In this document: piece by piece, positions 52,512 through 61,330 of the stretch
Layout: each line of letters starts with the position of its first letter
Position numbering within the stretch: position 1 is the first letter of the stretch
From: Prorocentrum cordatum
Lineage: Eukaryota > Sar > Dinophyceae > Prorocentrales > Prorocentraceae
Assembly (NCBI GenBank): GCA_963575745.1
Contig: CAUYUJ010004592.1
Span: 132,501-196,500, forward strand
Length of the DNA stretch: 64,000 nucleotides
Direction of reading: 5' to 3'
Notes under the pieces: generated by a model
What the model was told of the DNA's origin: nothing
The model's database searches: none
The model's input: only the letters and a program-made list of their open reading frames with translations
Position numbers and translations under genes: made by a program

Positions 52512-55500
52512 TCAGGCGCCAGCGCCGAGGTGCTTCCCCCACCCCCATCCGACGACGACCTCGCGACCCCGCCCCCGCCCCCCCCCACGCGGCCTCGCCT
52601 CCTCAGCGTGGAGCCGTGGAGACGCGCCAGGAGCTCCGCTCCCGACTGCAGCCCTCCAGGCCCCTGGCTGGGAGGGGCCAGCGACAGGCGTGCCTGTGCC
52701 TGCGGTACCTGCAGGCGACGGAGGCGCTTCAAGGTCGCCCCTCTTGCCCGCATCTCGGGGCGCACTCGGCAGGACTGGCGCAGGGGCCTGGGGGCCGTCC
52801 GCCGACCCAGGTCCTTTCAGTCCTGCAGCACAGATGCCTCCGAGCGAGCTCGCCCACTGCTCAGCAGGCCTGCTCGCAGCAGCGGTGCTCCCTTCCCCAC
52901 CCAACGTCACCACCCCACCTCCGCCTCCCCGCCTAGGAGGCGCGTCACGAGCTCCACTCCTGACTGCCGCCCTCCGCGCTCTCGTCAGGGATTGGCCAGC
53001 ATCAGGCGCACCCGCAGCCGCAGGCGTCTGAGGCGCGTCAGGGCCCCCCCCCTTGCCAGCAGCCCTCCGAGCCTGAGGCGGGACGTTCGACGAGCTATGG
53101 GGGCCTTCAGCTGACACTGGGCCTGTCGGCCCCGAAGGAGGCTGAGTGTAGGCCAAAAGCACCCCCTGGGAGACGCAGGCGCTGGCCGTCGCGCCCCTCT
53201 CCCCCGCCAGATCGCGGTAACCCGACGGTTTGACTCCAAAACTAGGACACTCGGCAGCTATGTGGGCCGCCTCAATCCTCGCAGCACGTGTGTCGCTGGA
53301 GCGACTTGCCCACCGCGCGGCAGGCTTGCTCGTGGCGCCAGTTCCCCCCCCCCCCCCACGGCTCGCCGCCAACCTCCCCGCCTCCATCAGCGTTGCCAGA
53401 CAGGCCTCCAGCATTGTCAGGCTCCTCGGTCTCCTCGTCGGGTGCCCTACTGCCCGCGAGGGCGGCAAGGACCTCCTTGGATTCGAGGGTATTGCCCTTC
53501 TTGGGGTGCTGTCCCTAAGCCAACACGCGGAGCACACGCTTGCGGCTCGTGGGACCCTGTCCGACCCGTAGGCCCCACACCGCCGACACCACACCACCGT
53601 GCCCGTGACGGTGACGTCGTGTCCTCCAGGCACAAGGATGCCCTGCCCCTCGGGGCCACCCCACCCAACCCCCAGACGATCCGCCCCCCCCCCCCCCCGC
53701 CCAGAACATGGGCCTCCCGAGGCCCCCGCCCAAAAGGTCCCCCCAGGCACCCCAGGCGGGTCGGCGTTGTTGCCGCGAGCCTCCTGGATTCTAGCTTGCA
53801 GGAACGCCACCGCAGAGGGGGCGTATCTCGTATCGTCACCTCCAGTCAGCTGTCTGCGGGCCCCTGCAGTCTTGGCCGAGCGTCGGCACCTTCTGCAGAC
53901 CAACCTATTCCCAAGCTCCACGAGGTCGTGCTCGTGCAGCGCGAGAGTGAGCCTGGGTTGGGTCGGGCCCTTGGCCTTATGATGGCCGCCGCTGCGTTCG
54001 GCCTCGCCCCTCTCGGCCCGCAGCTCGAACCTGCAACTCCTCTGGGCAGCCCAGGCGAGGTAGCTTGCATACACCTTGGCACTCGAAAGACAGCCCTTAC
54101 AAAACCTGCAGTGGCCGCCAGGAAGCTTGACATACATGGCCCCACGCTTGGCGAACAAAGTCCGCCCACCTATTCCCGACGACCCAGCGGTAGGGCGGCG
54201 GGGAAGGGCCTCCAGGCGCGGGGAAGAGCACCTCCTCATCACTCAGGTGGGGCGGTACCCAGGCAAAACTGGGCGGCTCCCGCTGGGGGCTGGCGAGTTG
54301 CCGCCAAACGCTCGGGTAGGCAACGCTCGCCGCCGACGAACTAGCGCCCTCCCCCGCCTTCCACTGGCGTCCTTCATTCACAAAGTCGAGCAGATCGCTT
54401 ATAATCCATCTGACCGTCGGCATGTTCTGAAGGGCATTGAGCCCTGAAACCCTCTCTGCTTTGCCTACAATCTGCTGCCCGCCTGCGAGCCCTCCGCACG
54501 CCGCTTTCACGGGCACTCCGTTGGCGTCGATCATGACTGCAGCCCAGCGGCACCGCCGCAGCTCAGGAACATCCCCGTGGTACCCCGAGCCGTCAGTGAA
54601 CACTCTCTCGTTCCATTCTTCACTCGGCGACGTCCAGTCGCCCCAGAAAAAATCGGCGGGTCCTCTGGCGGCGGTGGCACCTCGACTCTCGGCCACCTTG
54701 GGATGCCCACACCGACCGCGAAGGAGTCCGTGTCCTGTCGCCCCTCACCGACAGGTCCGCGCTCGAGCATCGCATCTCTAGCAGCAGCCAACTGGGGGTC
54801 GAGGTCACACTCCTCTTCCTCGTCCAGCAGTCGCTGTGTCAGCGCTGGACCCTCGACGAATGCGTGCCCGAGGGGCTCCATCCCATGCGGGCACGCTCTG
54901 CATCCCTGGTACTCACATAGGCCTTTGTTCAAGAGCTTGGCCCGCGGCCACAGGGAGTCGGCCCACAGACTGCGAAGCGCTCCCATCCTCCCCGCCCCAG
55001 TCACCGCCGCCCCCCGTCCCCCCGCACAAGCGCGCAGTCGGCCACAGTGGCGGCGTCTAAGGGCAGGCGCGGCGTCCCTCCTCCCTTTTCACAACGCATG
55101 AACAATTCGTAGCGTCCTGGTGCGCAGCGATCTGCCTCATCTGCCACCTCTGGATCCCCTGTCTCAGGAGGTCGCGAGAAAAATCTCGGTGAGGTTGCCA
55201 GCGACGAAATCACTGGCCCTTCATCTGGCCTGACCATCAGCGACGAGAACATGGCCCAGCCAATACGCCTGAACGACAAGATGACAACTTTCAGCGGACC
55301 TCTGGCCCCTGCCCACGTGAGCTTGTCGTCGCCAGCCTCCGCCTTGTCCAGCGTCGCTCTCCATGCCCGCTCCAGCGCCCCCAAGCTGATCTCCTGGTGC
55401 CAGATCACCCTGGCATACTGCATGATCGGCTCGACAGTGGCAGCGAAGACCGGGTCGTAGTAGGGGTTGCGCTGGCTCGCCAGGCATAGCGCGATGCTGC

Positions 55501-55789
55501 CCCCTCGCCCTTTGGCACCCACCAGCCCCGCCGCCTCCGAGCGCATCGCGCTCAGCTCACTCGCCGACACGCCTCCCACTGCAGCTCCATGTGCCGTGGA
55601 AGGCAGCAAGCCCGTCTGCCACAGGCATGCGGCCTTGGCACCAGCAGCCTTCCTCAAGGTCCTTGCCCTTCTCATCCTTGGCCTCAGCTTCTCGAGCCTG
55701 CTCTTAGCTACCGTCCTTCGCGCCTTCGTGCTGTTGAGGTCGTGGCCGAGGTTCCTCATGTGCTGCTTGGGGCTGATCTTGACCTTCGA
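52512..55789 (-). pseudogene. Retroelement 2: RT thumb, RNase H and Cys-rich tail, broken
   Basis: Non-LTR type retrotransposon remnant. The first frame (55,789-55,001) reads MRNLGHDLNSTKARRTVAK, LWQTGLLPSTAHGAAVGGVS and GPLKVVILSFRRIGWAM: the part after the RT catalytic motifs in dinoflagellate elements. The frame then shifts near 55,003 (RSLWADSLWPRAKLL, CRACPHGMEPLGHAF, a zinc-binding-like patch), near 54,680 (ERVFTDGSGYHG, RNase H first Asp; NRWADFVRQ, last Asp) and near 54,160. The last frame has HDLVELGNRLVCRRCRRSA and HDVTVTGTVVWCRRCGAYG, two related C-x-x-C modules, then a long disordered Pro/Ala/Gly tail. The RT palm with its catalytic Asp pair is absent. At least three frameshifts make it dead. 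Confidence 0.8.
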
Positions 55790-55918
55790 GGGAGAGGAGG
55801 AGAAGGAGGAGGAGGGGGAGGAGGAGAAGGAGGAGGAGGAGGAGGAGGAGGAGGAGGAGGAGGAAGAGGAAAGAGGGAGAGGGGGAGGAGGAGGAGGAGG
55901 AGGAGGAGGAGGAGGGGG
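55790..55918. repeat. (GGA)n array between the two retroelements
   Basis: 130 bp of polypurine. Its left end cuts retroelement 2 in the RT; its right end lies 90 bp from the stop codon of retroelement 1. Confidence 0.92.
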
Positions 55919-56008
55919 ATTTTTTTTGGCTCCACGCCCTCCTCTGAGTCTTTTAAAAGGATCTGGCGCCTGCTGCAACGAGGCGGCGCAGCAGGCCTAA
56001 GAATAAAA

Positions 56009-57559
56009 TTAGGCATGCGTGTTGAAGCGCTGCGTAATATTGCCGACATCAACCGTAACACCCGCTTTCTGTTGCCTGTAATGCGGGTGTTTGCCTTTGC
56101 ACAGGGCTTCCCAGCCGTACCTCGCTGCGCGCGACGGAGGCGGCTGGCACTTGGCGGTTAGCCCGCGGACAGAGGCTCCACTGGAATGCGCCTTGCACCT
56201 AGTGCAAATAAACAAAACCGAGCCATCAGAGCAGTCGAACGCAATCGCACGGTGCTCGAGGGCGTCCTGACTGGACGCGTGAAGCCGAGAAACCTGAGAA
56301 CAGACACCTGGCAAGGGCCTACTCTGAGATCGCTTGCCTCTGAGGCAAACAGCACAGCGCCACACTCCAGACCACATTTCCCAGCGATGCCCTGCGGTCG
56401 CAGCGGCAGCGGCATGCGGGGCAGGAATTCGCCCTACCTCGGAGAGGTCCAAGGCAGGCCACACATGCAAAACATGGGCCGCCAGCCTGATAGTCTGGCG
56501 TGCCTGCGAGACAAGCTTATCAGCAGCCGCTAGCTTGTCTGGACACGAAGGATGAAGATGCACTGCGTGCTTGGCTGCCGCGTCCGCATGATGGTTGCCG
56601 AGGCGCTTCCAGCGCTCAGCAGCGTCGATCCCCGCCTCATCCAGCTCCTTGTGAGCTGCGACTTTTGTGCACGTGGAAGGCGAGATACCTTGGGCATAGA
56701 GTTGGAGGAAAGCCCCAGCGTAGGCCCTCTTCCCACACAGCTGCTCGGCCTTGGGCCTACAGGCAATATTGACCACATTGCTGCAATCAGAGAACACATC
56801 TAAGCAGGCCGACGCGAGCACATTGGCCCAAGTCCAGCAGCTGAACTCGGCCGACTGAGGCGTCTGAGGATATGGGGCCCAAGCTGGGGCCCGAAACTCG
56901 GCGACGGCCGACCCTTGATCGTCGACCATCACCACGCTGCAGCCAGCCCTGGAGAGCTCCCGAACAGAGTGACGGCTGCTAGGCCCGTCGATGAAAACGC
57001 TACCCCAAACTTCAATGCCAGGCTTAGCCCCAGAGGGCGACGAGATATCTTGGTGGTGCCACACAAGAAACGGGCCATTGTCCGTCTCAGTGAGGGGCCT
57101 GGGGTACCCATCAGCGGGGTGGCGGAAAGCCCCAGATATAAAAACGAACACAGCTTCCTCGTCGTCCTTAGCTGCTAAGGCTTCAGCAGCAGTACTAGCT
57201 TCAACTAGAGAAGATCTAAGCTCAGCCACTGGCTCGTGGGGGCACTCCCACAACCTGTGGAAGATCGTGTCCGAGGCGCCGCAGAACGGGCAACTGCCGT
57301 CCACGAGGTAGCCTAAGCTCACAGCACGATCTCCAGTAAAAAAGGCTTCGGTGGCGAACGCTCTAATGTGGGCCTTCTGGAGGGCCGTGTATTTCTTGGA
57401 GGCCAGGGCCTCGCGCAGCACATCATAGCATATCCTGGGGAGCACTCCCCTCTTTTTAGCGGAGAGACGCTCCAACATCCTAAAATAACCGTCTTTGAGC
57501 AAAATCCTGAATAAGGCAGGCGAGATACTGCCGAAGGGGAATAGAGAAGCCACGGTCAT
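56009..57559 (-). CDS. Retroelement 1, zinc finger and RNase H frame
   Basis: A 516-codon frame. Residues 90-106 (CPFCGASDTIFHRLWECP) form a CCHC-like finger typical of the region after the RT in these elements. The RNase H domain follows: VFIDG (Asp 191), SAEFSCW (Glu 238), VFSDCSN (Asp 258), then GNHHADAAAKHA (Asp 326), so all four metal-binding acids seem present. RNase H would degrade RNA in the RNA/DNA hybrid during target-primed synthesis. Cys pairs near residues 409-428 and LFICTRCKAHSS in the C-terminal 80 residues suggest another metal site. The first 30 residues overlap the RT frame in another phase; the true join is near 57,490. Stop at 56,009 is natural. Confidence 0.8.
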   Translation of the reverse strand: MTVASLFPFGSISPALFRILLKDGYFRMLERLSAKKRGVLPRICYDVLREALASKKYTALQKAHIRAFATEAFFTGDRAVSLGYLVDGSCPFCGASDTIFHRLWECPHEPVAELRSSLVEASTAAEALAAKDDEEAVFVFISGAFRHPADGYPRPLTETDNGPFLVWHHQDISSPSGAKPGIEVWGSVFIDGPSSRHSVRELSRAGCSVVMVDDQGSAVAEFRAPAWAPYPQTPQSAEFSCWTWANVLASACLDVFSDCSNVVNIACRPKAEQLCGKRAYAGAFLQLYAQGISPSTCTKVAAHKELDEAGIDAAERWKRLGNHHADAAAKHAVHLHPSCPDKLAAADKLVSQARQTIRLAAHVLHVWPALDLSEVGRIPAPHAAAAATAGHRWEMWSGVWRCAVCLRGKRSQSRPLPGVCSQVSRLHASSQDALEHRAIAFDCSDGSVLFICTRCKAHSSGASVRGLTAKCQPPPSRAARYGWEALCKGKHPHYRQQKAGVTVDVGNITQRFNTHA

Positions 57560-58813
57560 CCCGCACCGTCATGAAGTTGTCCATGCGCCAGCCCAGCCGA
57601 ACCAAGGACATCCAAAGGGCCGACACGGGGCCCGCAACCGCTCTCCAGGAGCAGGCAGGGTTGGAGAACACAGCTTCCCACGCACGACGCAACGAGGGAA
57701 AACCCAAACCCCAAGAGTAGGCCCCAGTCTGGGCCAGCCAAATCTCCTTGGACCAACGGGGGATGGGGGCGGTGGCAGTGCGCCAGCACGGATCATAATC
57801 GAGCAAAGCCGCCGTCGTCAGGGATCTCAACTGAGATCGTGGTCGGGCCACCGAGAAAACTTGACGACGGAGGCGAAGCAACTCGAGGTCGCTAGTGCCA
57901 GTAATTTCCGCGCCATACGAAGCCCCCGCGAGGGGCCCACAGGAGAACGCCCTAAGAACCTGCGGCCGAGAGATGACTTTAATCTGACGCGTTAATCTCT
58001 TGCCCGCCCTCACAGCCTTGGCGATACGCATTTTAGACTTAACCGAGCGCCCCGCCACCCTAAGCGCGCGGCCAGCCGTGTAGTCAACGCCTAAGTTGAC
58101 AGCACTCGACGTAAACTTACCTCCTAACTGCGAAATCTCTACAGCAACCTCACCCCAAAGGGCCTTCGAGGAAGCGACAACAGCGGTCCTATCCAGGGCG
58201 AGGGAGCAACCGAAACAAGGCTCAACGATGCCGTGGAGCGCCTTGGCCCCTTCGACGATCGATTTGACCACGGTCCGATGTTGGCCCGTACACGAGAGAC
58301 TCTGGTCGTCGATATACACATCGAGGTCGAGCCTGGGGATGGAAGGAAGAGAATCGTATCCGTCCTGGCAAAAGACACGAATGAACGTGGTGGCCATCGA
58401 GCACCCAGCGATAACCCCAGTCAGGCAGAAGCAGGGGCCTTCCAGCCACCCTCCAAGACAGAGAAAGCGCCCACACCTGTAGGCATAAATGCAAAGACGG
58501 GCAATCGCAAGAGGGAATCCATGTTTCTTGCAACGGGCCTCGAGCTCTTTCAGACTGATGTTCTCATAGAACTTACGCAGATCGAAAAGAACAGAACAAT
58601 AGGACCCCCCGATGGCAAGACCCGTCTCGGCGGTGACAGCTTGACGCCAAACCACATCGGCAGCTCCGCGAAACCTACCAGCAGCCCAGTACCGTTTGGG
58701 GTGTTCCTGCTCCCAGTTCAAGGCAAAGGGCCGCCGACAGCGGCCCCAAACCCTGAACCAGGAGCAGAACACCCCAATCGGCCTGTATCCACCAGTAGGC
58801 TTCGGCAGAAAGG
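57480..58813 (-). CDS. Retroelement 1, reverse transcriptase frame (5' truncated)
   Basis: The frame enters from the (GGA)n array and reads FLPKPTGGYRPIG, a typical RT motif 1 region, before the GTG at 58,772. Counting from there: motif A LFDLRKFYENI (Asp 64), motif B GVIAGCSMATT (119-129), motif C VYIDDQSL (Asp pair 155-156), then thumb-like sequence (LGVDYTAGRALR, LRAFSCGPLAGASYGAE, SLVRLGWRMDN). It copies element RNA into DNA. The fingers start and any endonuclease are missing: the array replaces them. The frame ends at 57,480, and the downstream zinc finger/RNase H is in another phase. This is either a frameshift mutation or a programmed shift. It resembles dinoflagellate non-LTR elements. 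Confidence 0.85.
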
Positions 58814-58814
58814 A

Positions 58815-59583
58815 GGAGGAGGAGGGGGAGGAAGGGAAGGAGGGGGAGGAGGGGGAGGAGGGAGGAGGAGGAGGAGGAGGAGGAGGAGGGAGGAGGAGGA
58901 GGAGGAGGAGGAGGAGGAGGAGGAGGAGGAGGAGGAGGAGGAGGAGGAGGAGGAGGAGGACGAGGCGGTGGAGGAGGAGGAGGAGGAGGGTGACACGAGG
59001 GGAGGAGGGGGAGGAGGGGGAGGAGGAGGAGGAGGAGGAGGAGAGAGAGGAGGAGGAGGAGGAGGAGGAGGAGAGGAGGAGGAGGAGGAGGAGGAGCAGG
59101 AGGAGAAGGAGGAGGAGGAGGTGGAGGAGGAGGAGGTGACACGAGGGGGAGGAGGGGGAGGAGGGGGAGGAGGAGGAGGAGGAGGAGGAGGAGGAGGAGG
59201 AGGAGGAGGAGGAGGAGGAGGAGGAGGAGGAGGAGGAGGAGGAGGAGGAGGAGGAGGGAGGAGGAGGAGGAGGAGGAGGGGAGGAGAGAGGAGCAGGAGG
59301 AGAGGAGGAGGAGGAGGAGGAGGTGGAGGAGGAGGAGGAGGAGGAGGAGGAGGAGAGGAGGAGGAGGAAGAGGGGGAGAAGAGGAGGAGTAGGAGGAGGA
59401 AGGAGGGGGGGGAGAGGAGGAGGAGGAGGAGGAGGAGAAGGAGGAGGAGGAGGAGGAGGAGGAGGAGAGAGCAGGAGGAGGAGGAGGTGGAGGAGGAGGG
59501 TGACACGAGGGGGAGGAGGGGGGGGAGGGGGAGGAGGGGAGGAGGAGGAGGAGGAGGAGGAGGAGGAGGAGGAGGAGGAGGAC
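58815..59583. repeat. (GGA)n polypurine array, 770 bp
   Basis: GGA/GAG with GTGACACGAGGGG-type interruptions near 58,990, 59,137 and 59,500. The array therefore grew partly by segmental duplication. It truncates the RT frame exactly at its right end. Confidence 0.94.
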
Positions 59584-60254
59584 CTCGAGCGCGCCCCCCT
59601 TGGCCTGTCCCGCCCCCCCCCCCCCCTGCCGTTGCCCCAGGCGGCCGCCCCCCGCGAGGCGCGCCCTCGATCCTGGTTCGCCCGCGGCCTCCGGATGGAG
59701 ATGAGCGCCGACCTCCAGCAGGGGGGGGGCCCTCGCCCCTCTCCTTATGTTGCTCCCATCGTACTTGAGGACCACATCCTGGAAACAAGTTCGAGCACCC
59801 AGAAAACTACCGAAACGGTATCGAACGAGAATCGCCTCCAGGGCCCGACACGTGAAAACCCTCAAGTGTCGGTACTATCTTGGTGCACGAAATTCTGTTT
59901 GGTGGTCAAGGCTAATGTAGGTTGGAGCATCATAGCCCTCGCTCCCCAAGCGCAGCAGCAAGGTCTCCGACCTCTCTGCCCAAGATCGCGCTAACGGCCT
60001 GCTTGGCTAACGGCGATGTTGGGAAGATGGTTATTGTGACACGGAGCTCGCGCAGAACACATCTTAGGAAATCACGAAGCACACGTTCCGACATGTTCAA
60101 TATGCGAATGCATCGAGCGAACTCTACACAGCGAGATGTAGGAAAACACTAAACACGCGTTCCTACAATTGGGTTGGCGACGGACCACGCCTTCCTACAA
60201 TTGGTGTTCCTGCTTCGCCGTTAGCTAACACACCGATAGCGCGTCTACGGTCTG
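59584..60254. other. Unassigned; may contain retroelement 1 5' remnants
   Basis: The minus strand reads ALEAILVRYRFGSFLGARTC then FQDVVLKYDGSN at 59,750-59,860, protein-like but not assignable. It is open toward the array. 60,160-60,210 has two CCTACAATTGG words. No intact endonuclease domain seen. Confidence 0.4.
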
Positions 60255-60545
60255 CGGCACCTCGTGGGAGCCTCCCCTTGCCATCTTGTTGGCTCTGGCG
60301 AGTCGACGCCGATCGACGCCAGATCGACGCTGATCGACGCTGTATCGGCACCATGTCATGGAGTACCAGACGCTAATCGGCGCGAGTGCGTTCTGAAGAC
60401 GGGTCGGCATGTTTTCCTACAAGCGGATTCTGGACAAACCGTCACCATATTATCTGTCTTCCACTCTTGAGGAATGATTCCTCCCGTGGAGGGACATGCC
60501 CGGCTTAAGAGTACGCAAGGCTCCCAAGATTTGCTACCGAACTTT
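60255..60545. repeat. Dispersed repeat DR5, copy 3, split by TIR2
   Basis: GTGGGAGCCTCCCCTTGCCA, TCTTGTTGGCTCT, GACGC(C/T)GATCGACGC words, AGTACCAGACGCTAATCGG, then the TIR2 insertion, then CGCAAGGCTCCCAAGATTTG. Confidence 0.7.
60400..60508. mobile_element. TIR2 element, copy i, inside DR5
   Basis: Left GGGTCGGCATGTTTTCCTAC, right CCCGTGGAGGGACATGCCCG then GCTTAAG. Short and diverged (109 bp). It separates two DR5 blocks that are contiguous at 8,080-8,130, a second case of TIR2 landing in another repeat. Confidence 0.68.
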
Positions 60546-61060
60546 CCCTGCTCATCAACTGGACGTTCCACCTTGGCCCCGGAGGAAATAGGGTACTGGG
60601 GGAAATGGGTGTCCTGGGGAAGAGGGGGTCCTGGACGTGGTTCTGCGAATCGGGGGTTCCCACATGACCACCTGCTGGGGGATCGGTCCTCGGGGACCTC
60701 AGTAGGCGGTGGATATACGTATACAAATAAATATAAGACGTGCATGTGTATATATATATATGTGTGTAGCTGTACAATATACAACTGTTGCGTCTAAGCA
60801 AACAGCCACCCCAATGCAATAATAGATCAGTATGCACCGCCTGCCGAAGTCCTCGAAGATTGATCCTCCCGGCAGTGGTAAGGGCTACAAGCCCCCACCT
60901 CGGGACCGCCACAGGCCCCGGGGCTGTCAGAAGACGGCTCAAGATGAAGAGCTGGCCCTGGGGAGAGCCCGGGGGTCTGGCACCCGTTTCCACCAATACC
61001 CCCGCATCCTCCATGGCGGCCGATATTAGATAGAAGTAGAAGGAAGGGCATAACCAGAAA
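60546..61060. other. Unassigned
   Basis: A short ATATATATAT tract at about 60,750-60,762. No gene or shared repeat recognised. Confidence 0.45.
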
Positions 61061-61063
61061 CTT

Positions 61064-61330
61064 GTGGCGCTCCGCGCGAATGGATCGTGCGTCGACACGT
61101 CGAAGTTTGGGATGGCCTCTGGGAAAATCCCGAGTCTCGCAGCAGAACGCAACGGCATAAACATCAACTTTTGGCGCTCAGCGCGGATTTCTTGGATCTG
61201 CGCTGGGGCTCCCCTGGCGGCGCCTCCAGTGTCGCCCCTGGCGCGCTCCGCGCGCCATGAAGGGGGTCCAGCACAGACTCGGGATTTTCCCAGAGGCCAT
61301 CCGAAAGTTCGACGTGTCGACGCACGCTTC
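61064..61330. mobile_element. FB1 copy g inside a larger fold-back
   Basis: Outer arms: GTCGACACGTCGAAGTTTGG, GATGGCCTCTGGGAAAATCC, CGAGTCT at 61,090-61,136, and their reverse complement at 61,272-61,325. Between them CATAAACATCAACTTTTGGC, GGATTTCTTGGATCTGCGCT and CTGGCGCGCTCCGCGCGCCA identify FB1, though its right arm is missing. GTCGACACGTCGAA-like words also flank copy a (CGTGTCGACATTGGG at 4,869). Confidence 0.72.

Noticed and set aside
58675-59865. Very long frames of poly-Gly, poly-Glu, poly-Arg, poly-Leu, poly-Pro or poly-Ser over (GGA)n/(TCC)n arrays (also at 40.3-41.1, 48.8-49.2 and 51.8-52.3 kb)
   Set aside because: All six frames are open because a triplet repeat has no stop codon; there are no splice sites, no starts and no domain.
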